Program-made: the position numbers and the translations under genes | Source of the DNA: Chondrosia reniformis | Lineage: Eukaryota > Porifera > Demospongiae > Chondrillida > Chondrillidae | Direction of reading: 5' to 3' | Length of the DNA stretch: 64,000 nt | Assembly (NCBI GenBank): GCA_947172415.1 | Contig: OX359190.1 | Coordinates: 5,518,001 to 5,582,000 of the forward strand | In this document: one piece after another, positions 60,784-64,000 of the stretch | How positions within the stretch are numbered: the first letter of the stretch is position 1 | Layout of the letters: each line of letters begins with the position of its first letter | Notes under the pieces: model-generated | The model's input: only the letters and a program-made list of their open reading frames with translations | What the model was told of the DNA's origin: nothing | The model's database searches: none

Positions 60784-61242
60784 TTGTCTTGTGTTTGGCA
60801 ATCTGAAATATGTACTTCTACTTACAGTATGATCCATGAAATAAAAATGTACACTGACCTTAATGAAATGAACCTTGACGGTTTCACAATCCTTATGTCA
60901 GTAACATATGAGCCTTGCCATGGTCATATTACAACTAATTCCTTGGAGTACCATGACATTCCAATGAAGCATTATCATTTGGTTTTTGTATTGCACAAGA
61001 ATATGTGCATCCATCAACGAAAACAATGGTTCAGGTGTACATTGCATCACCTGCTACGCAGAAGGCGCTACTGTAAGGGCAACTTTCGCTTAGCTTGTTC
61101 ATTAAGTATACTGCTATTGCTGGGTGGAGATGTTGAACTGAACCCAGGCCCACGTCAGAATGAGATACATGATGAACTGACAATGCCTACATCAGCTGTT
61201 AATCCAGTTATGGACCAAACTGGAATTGACAGTCAAGAATAA
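60784..61242 (+). CDS. Helitron N-terminal leader with 2A-like motif
   Basis: 152 codons: no recognisable domain in the first 100 residues, then a basic run (LLRRRRYCKG), a hydrophobic stretch (FRLACSLSILLLLG) and GDVELNPGP at about residues 115-123, then 29 more residues to TAA (61,240-61,242). The next frame starts with ATG immediately after this stop in the same reading frame, so leader and Helitron protein were probably one polyprotein interrupted by one nonsense codon. The start is uncertain: TACTTCTACTTACAG at 60,815-60,829 is a good splice acceptor, so the coding exon may begin at 60,830 with the ATG at 60,831. In animals such leucine-rich leader plus 2A arrangements are known at the N-termini of some LINE and NLR proteins. 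Confidence 0.65.
   Translation: MSCVWQSEICTSTYSMIHEIKMYTDLNEMNLDGFTILMSVTYEPCHGHITTNSLEYHDIPMKHYHLVFVLHKNMCIHQRKQWFRCTLHHLLRRRRYCKGNFRLACSLSILLLLGGDVELNPGPRQNEIHDELTMPTSAVNPVMDQTGIDSQE
61126..61152 (+). other. 2A ribosome-skipping motif (GDVELNPG/P)
   Basis: Matches the complete D(V/I)ExNPG/P consensus, with the leucine-rich upstream context usual for active 2As. In known 2As the ribosome fails to form the Gly-Pro bond, here between codons ending 61,149 and starting 61,150, releasing the leader and continuing with Pro. Activity is inferred from the consensus. Confidence 0.85.
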
Positions 61243-61890
61243 ATGGACAGTGCAATAAAGAAATGTTCTACACTGGCCATGCTGTCAGCATGTCAGAGAA
61301 AGCGGCTAGATGCTGAAACAGTTGAAGAGCACCGTATAAGATTATTAATAATGTCAGAGAACCAGAGACTGCGGCTGCAATATGAGACTGAGAAGCAAGG
61401 TGCTGTGAGGCTTGCTGCACTCACTGAAAATAACAGGAAATGGCTGTACTCAGAAACCAAGGAAAATCGTGCAACAAGACTTGCCACCCTCTCTGAAAAT
61501 CAGAGTAAGAGGTTGCAGTCAGAAAGCAATGAAGATCGTGCTGCAAGACTTGCCACCCTCTCTGAAAATCAGAGTAAGAGGCTGCAGTCAGAAAGCAGTG
61601 CAGATGGTGCTGCAAGACTTACCACCCTCTCTGAAAATCAGAGTAAGAGGTTGCAGTCAGAAAGCAATGAAGATCGTGCTGCAAGACTTGCCACCCTCTC
61701 TGAAAATCAGAGTAAGAGGTTGCAGTCAGAAAGCAATGAAGATCGTGCTGAAAGACTTGGTACCCTCTCTGAAAATCAGAGGAAGAGGTTGCAGTCTAAA
61801 TCGACTAAAAAACAGGAGTCAAGACTGAGCAGCAGTAACAAATTTAAGAAAACAAGATTGATTAATGAATCTAAACAAAAAATACTCTAA
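61243..61890 (+). pseudogene. Helitron N-terminal 23-aa repeat region
   Basis: 215 codons, mostly a 69-bp tandem repeat (exact period; starts at 61,491, 61,560, 61,629 and on) encoding units of the type RLATLSENQSKRLQSESNED plus RAA. About six to seven units of heptad-like charged helix, probably coiled coil. Such ENQRxRLQ/RLA repeats often precede the DUF6570 region in Helitron proteins. The frame ends at 61,888-61,890; a one-base slip in the A-run near 61,875 restores it (the other frame continues LEREKEQARLRMQAWRRQ). Confidence 0.8.
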
Positions 61891-62192
61891 GACTGGAGAG
61901 AGAAAAAGAGCAAGCAAGATTAAGAATGCAAGCATGGAGGAGGCAAAAACGTAACTCAGAAGGAGAAATAACCAGTAGTGTGCCATGTACTAGCATTGTT
62001 TCAAATACCAAGGTAAATGTGACCCGCATTAGTTCAATTTATGAATCCACTGATGGGTTGGAGAGTGACAGTTTGAAGGAAGTTCAAAGAGAATCAACCC
62101 AAAGTGATGATTCAGTCATGGATGATACTGGTAAGGAAAATCTTATCAGCCAAAGTCTGAAGAGGTGGACATGGAAGTGGGTGGAAGTGTAA
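61881..62192 (+). pseudogene. Helitron linker segment, frameshifted
   Basis: Continues the protein in another frame from about 61,881 (LEREKEQARLRM, then QAWRRQKRNSEGE) through a Ser/Thr/Asp-rich linker to about 62,150, where the frame shifts again (KSEEVDMEVGG in the third frame). No domain recognised in the linker. Confidence 0.7.
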
Positions 62193-62929
62193 TTGAGTCT
62201 GGTGTTGTTACTGCATCTGCTGTGCAAGTACCAAGACTTGAGATTTCAATACCATCAAAACAAGCTTTAAAGTTGAAAAATAACTTACATAAATTTGAAA
62301 AAGCAATTCTTAAGGGGCCGACCCATAAGTGTTTTTCATGTAAAAGGTCGTGCTCTGACCAGTTGGGTGCCCTGTACAGCTGCGATGTGGCAAATGATCT
62401 ACTTGCTGTGGTGAATGAATCAGTTCAAGAAAGTATAGAAAGTGTTTGGTTGTGTAACAAGTGCAAGAGTGCTATGGAAAGAAAGAAAATTCCAGCAGGA
62501 TCACAGATTAATAAAATGAAAGTACCAGAGGTCCCTTCAGTGTTCATTGGACTAAACACATTAGAGCAGCGTTTGATTTCAAAGGCTACTGTTTTCATGA
62601 AAATGACCAATTTGCCAAGGGGTGGAAAAAGGGCTGTTAGAGGCCAGGTAATCACTTTTCCCTCTAATGTTGACTGTGTCATTTCAGAGCTCCCTCGTTT
62701 ACCCAGTGGTGAAGATATTCTTTACATTCAGCAGCCAGACTCTATTGGAAGTAAACCAAATGGCTCTGTCCCTGATACAATTTACCAAACCTGTCGATAC
62801 TCCAATGTGATGCAAGCTCTGAAATGGTTAGAGCAACATAACCCCTTGTATGGTGACATCACCATCACTAAGATGTCAGAAGACATGTTCAACCATAAAG
62901 AAGAAAAGTCACTGACGGTGAAAATGTGA
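62150..62929 (+). pseudogene. Helitron DUF6570-like zinc region
   Basis: About 255 codons. Cys pairs CFSCKRSC...SCDV...WLCNKC (62,329-62,466) look like a zinc-binding site; then IPAGSQINKMKVPEVPSVF, LNTLEQRLISKATVFMKM, GQVITFPSNVDCVISELPRL. This block is the DUF6570 region found N-terminal to the Rep domain in many animal Helitron proteins. The frame fails at 62,927-62,929; the adjacent frame continues (NVNEDILEMDET, then TAA at 62,959-62,961, then LDALQPVVEAVNLIQ) to about 63,058, where a further shift leads to the next domain. Confidence 0.8.
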
Positions 62930-63059
62930 ATGAAGATATTTTAGAAATGGATGAAACATAAATTGTTAGGTTGGATGCTCTCCAGCCTGTTGTAGAGGCT
63001 GTTAACTTGATACAAGGTAGTATACCAATAGAACAACAGATACATAAGTTACAGAGTAA

Positions 63060-63490
63060 CAACCACACCACTAAGTATATTTGAGAATCAAAATGATTTA
63101 GAAGTATTGGCTTTTCCGACCCTTTACCCCAATGGTGAAAATGGTTTTGGCACCATCAGAGAAGTCAAAGTTACACCTCTAGAATATTTGCAAAGAAGAA
63201 TGCTTAATGCTGACTCAAGATGGGCATGTCATCCTGCTAATATCTTTTGGGCCTGTAAAATTGTAGAAGCCCTGAAGTTGCAGAGCAGCATTTCCATTGC
63301 TATGAGGATGCGATCATTCAGAATAGGCCACTGTGAGAAGTCTAACAAGGAAACCAATGAGAAGGAGCTACTCACAGCTGGTTTGCTGCTAGGATGCCTG
63401 GAAAATAACCCTCACTTGCGTGAAAATTGTTATAGCTTCATGAGAGATATTCGTGGCACAAAGGCTTATTGGAACTCAGTAAAGATCTAG
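63060..63490 (+). pseudogene. Helitron helicase-like N domain, first part
   Basis: From about 63,060 (PLSIFENQNDLEVLAFPTLY) the frame holds PNGENGFGTIREVKVTPLEY, NADSRWACHPANIFWACK and IRGTKAYWNS, the beginning of the Helitron-like N (Rep) domain. The FP(T)LYP-G-G block and the TKAYW block are standard landmarks. The frame stops at 63,488-63,490; a frameshift at about 63,483 continues the domain. Confidence 0.85.
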
Positions 63491-64000
63491 CTATTTGCTA
63501 GGTCCTCCCACATTCTTTGTCCCACTGAGTGCTGACGATAATAATTGGGTGGACTTGATGATAGTGCTAAGCAGGAGTATGGGTCAGAATCTGTCAGAGG
63601 AACAGGCAGCTAATTTATCAGCCAGTGAGAGGAGAGAACTGATGAGGACAAATCCAGTGGTTACAGCTAGGCATTTTGCACATCGCTTTCAGTGCTTCCT
63701 CAGGGAAGTGATTAAAGGATCTGGGCAACCTATTGGTGAGGTAGTTGACTACTTTTGGAGAATTGAATTCCAGTTGAGGGGATCTCCACATATCCATTCC
63801 ATGTGGTGGATAAGGGATGCTCCAAACTTAGATACTACAGCTGGAAGGCAGATTGCTCCACAGTACATTGATAGGTACATTTCTGTGAATATTCCAACAC
63901 AAGGTTGCAAAGATGAAGAACTTCATTCATTGGTGTTGAGAGTGCAGCAGCACCATCATACATCAACTTGCAGGAAAGCAACACAAGGGGAAAAATGTGG
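63483..64000 (+). pseudogene. Helitron Rep (HUH endonuclease) domain, continues past window
   Basis: Open to the window end, starting SSYLLGPPTFFVPLSADDNN, then WVDLM, VVTARHFAHRFQCFLREVI, VVDYFWRIEFQLRGSPHIHS (HUH motif: His-hydrophobic-His), MWWIRDAP, and VQQHHHTSTCRK before a Cys. The catalytic Tyr and the Pif1-like helicase would lie to the right of 64,000. Role: nicking and rolling-circle replication of the transposon. This 172-codon stretch is intact, but the protein upstream carries at least seven disabling changes. Confidence 0.88.

Noticed and set aside
60560..60832. Frame of VAGVNYP repeats (and the antisense SHRVIDP frame)
   Set aside because: Both follow from a 21-bp minisatellite that stays open in several frames; no other motif is present.
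1..64000. Telomeric repeats
   Set aside because: No TTAGGG-type tandem runs on either strand; single hits such as at 36,228 are isolated.

Overview
Raw eukaryotic DNA, almost certainly from an animal (an aquatic invertebrate such as a cnidarian, sponge or mollusc is my guess; nothing in the window fixes the species). The evidence is the mobile-element mixture: GIY-YIG Penelope-like retroelements (PLEs), a second PLE-type reverse transcriptase, a restriction-like-endonuclease (RLE) LINE, an AP-endonuclease LINE fragment, a pogo-type MITE, foldback elements and a DUF6570-type Helitron. I found no host gene, rRNA, tRNA or CRISPR array. Every protein-coding stretch belongs to a transposable element, and almost all are broken.

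Layout. From 1 to about 56,277 the background is one diverged minisatellite with a unit close to 13 bp (TAGTTGTATGTAC on one strand, ACTAGTACATACA read on the other), about 38-39 kb in total. Orientation is TG-type at 1-1,937, AC-type at about 2,460-34,485 and TG-type again at 34,490-56,277. Islands of other DNA sit in it like beads: MITEs (257-510, 27,623-27,965), foldback elements with very long hairpins (5,050-5,802; 10,577-11,367; 17,395-18,133; 18,875-19,603; part at 22,171-22,325), PLE family A (12,118-13,503; 21,910-22,088; head-to-head pair 44,588-47,450), PLE family B (1,938-2,424; 8,336-8,590; 9,293-9,957; 54,074-55,946), a LINE endonuclease fragment (25,519-26,336), a gene-free mosaic (35,036-36,185), an unclassified repeat pair (36,228 and 56,278) and an RLE LINE (37,538-40,953).

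From 56,278 the background changes: a 45-bp minisatellite (56,808-57,695), a second, 5'-truncated RLE LINE copy on the minus strand (57,861-59,100), 1.4 kb without genes, a 21-bp minisatellite, and from 60,784 to the window end the N-terminal two thirds of a Helitron open reading frame (23-aa repeats, DUF6570-like zinc region, Helitron-like N domain, HUH Rep motif). Its frame begins with a textbook 2A ribosome-skipping motif, the most unexpected item here.

How the parts relate: both PLE families end in hammerhead-ribozyme-like motifs on the coding strand, as known PLEs do; a 179-bp non-coding derivative keeps only the inverted ends and a degenerate ribozyme core. Within the array, local duplications (480 bp, 93 bp x3, a 13.6-kb-spaced duplicate) show continuing unequal exchange or slippage. 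All domain names come from recognising motifs by eye; no database search was possible.
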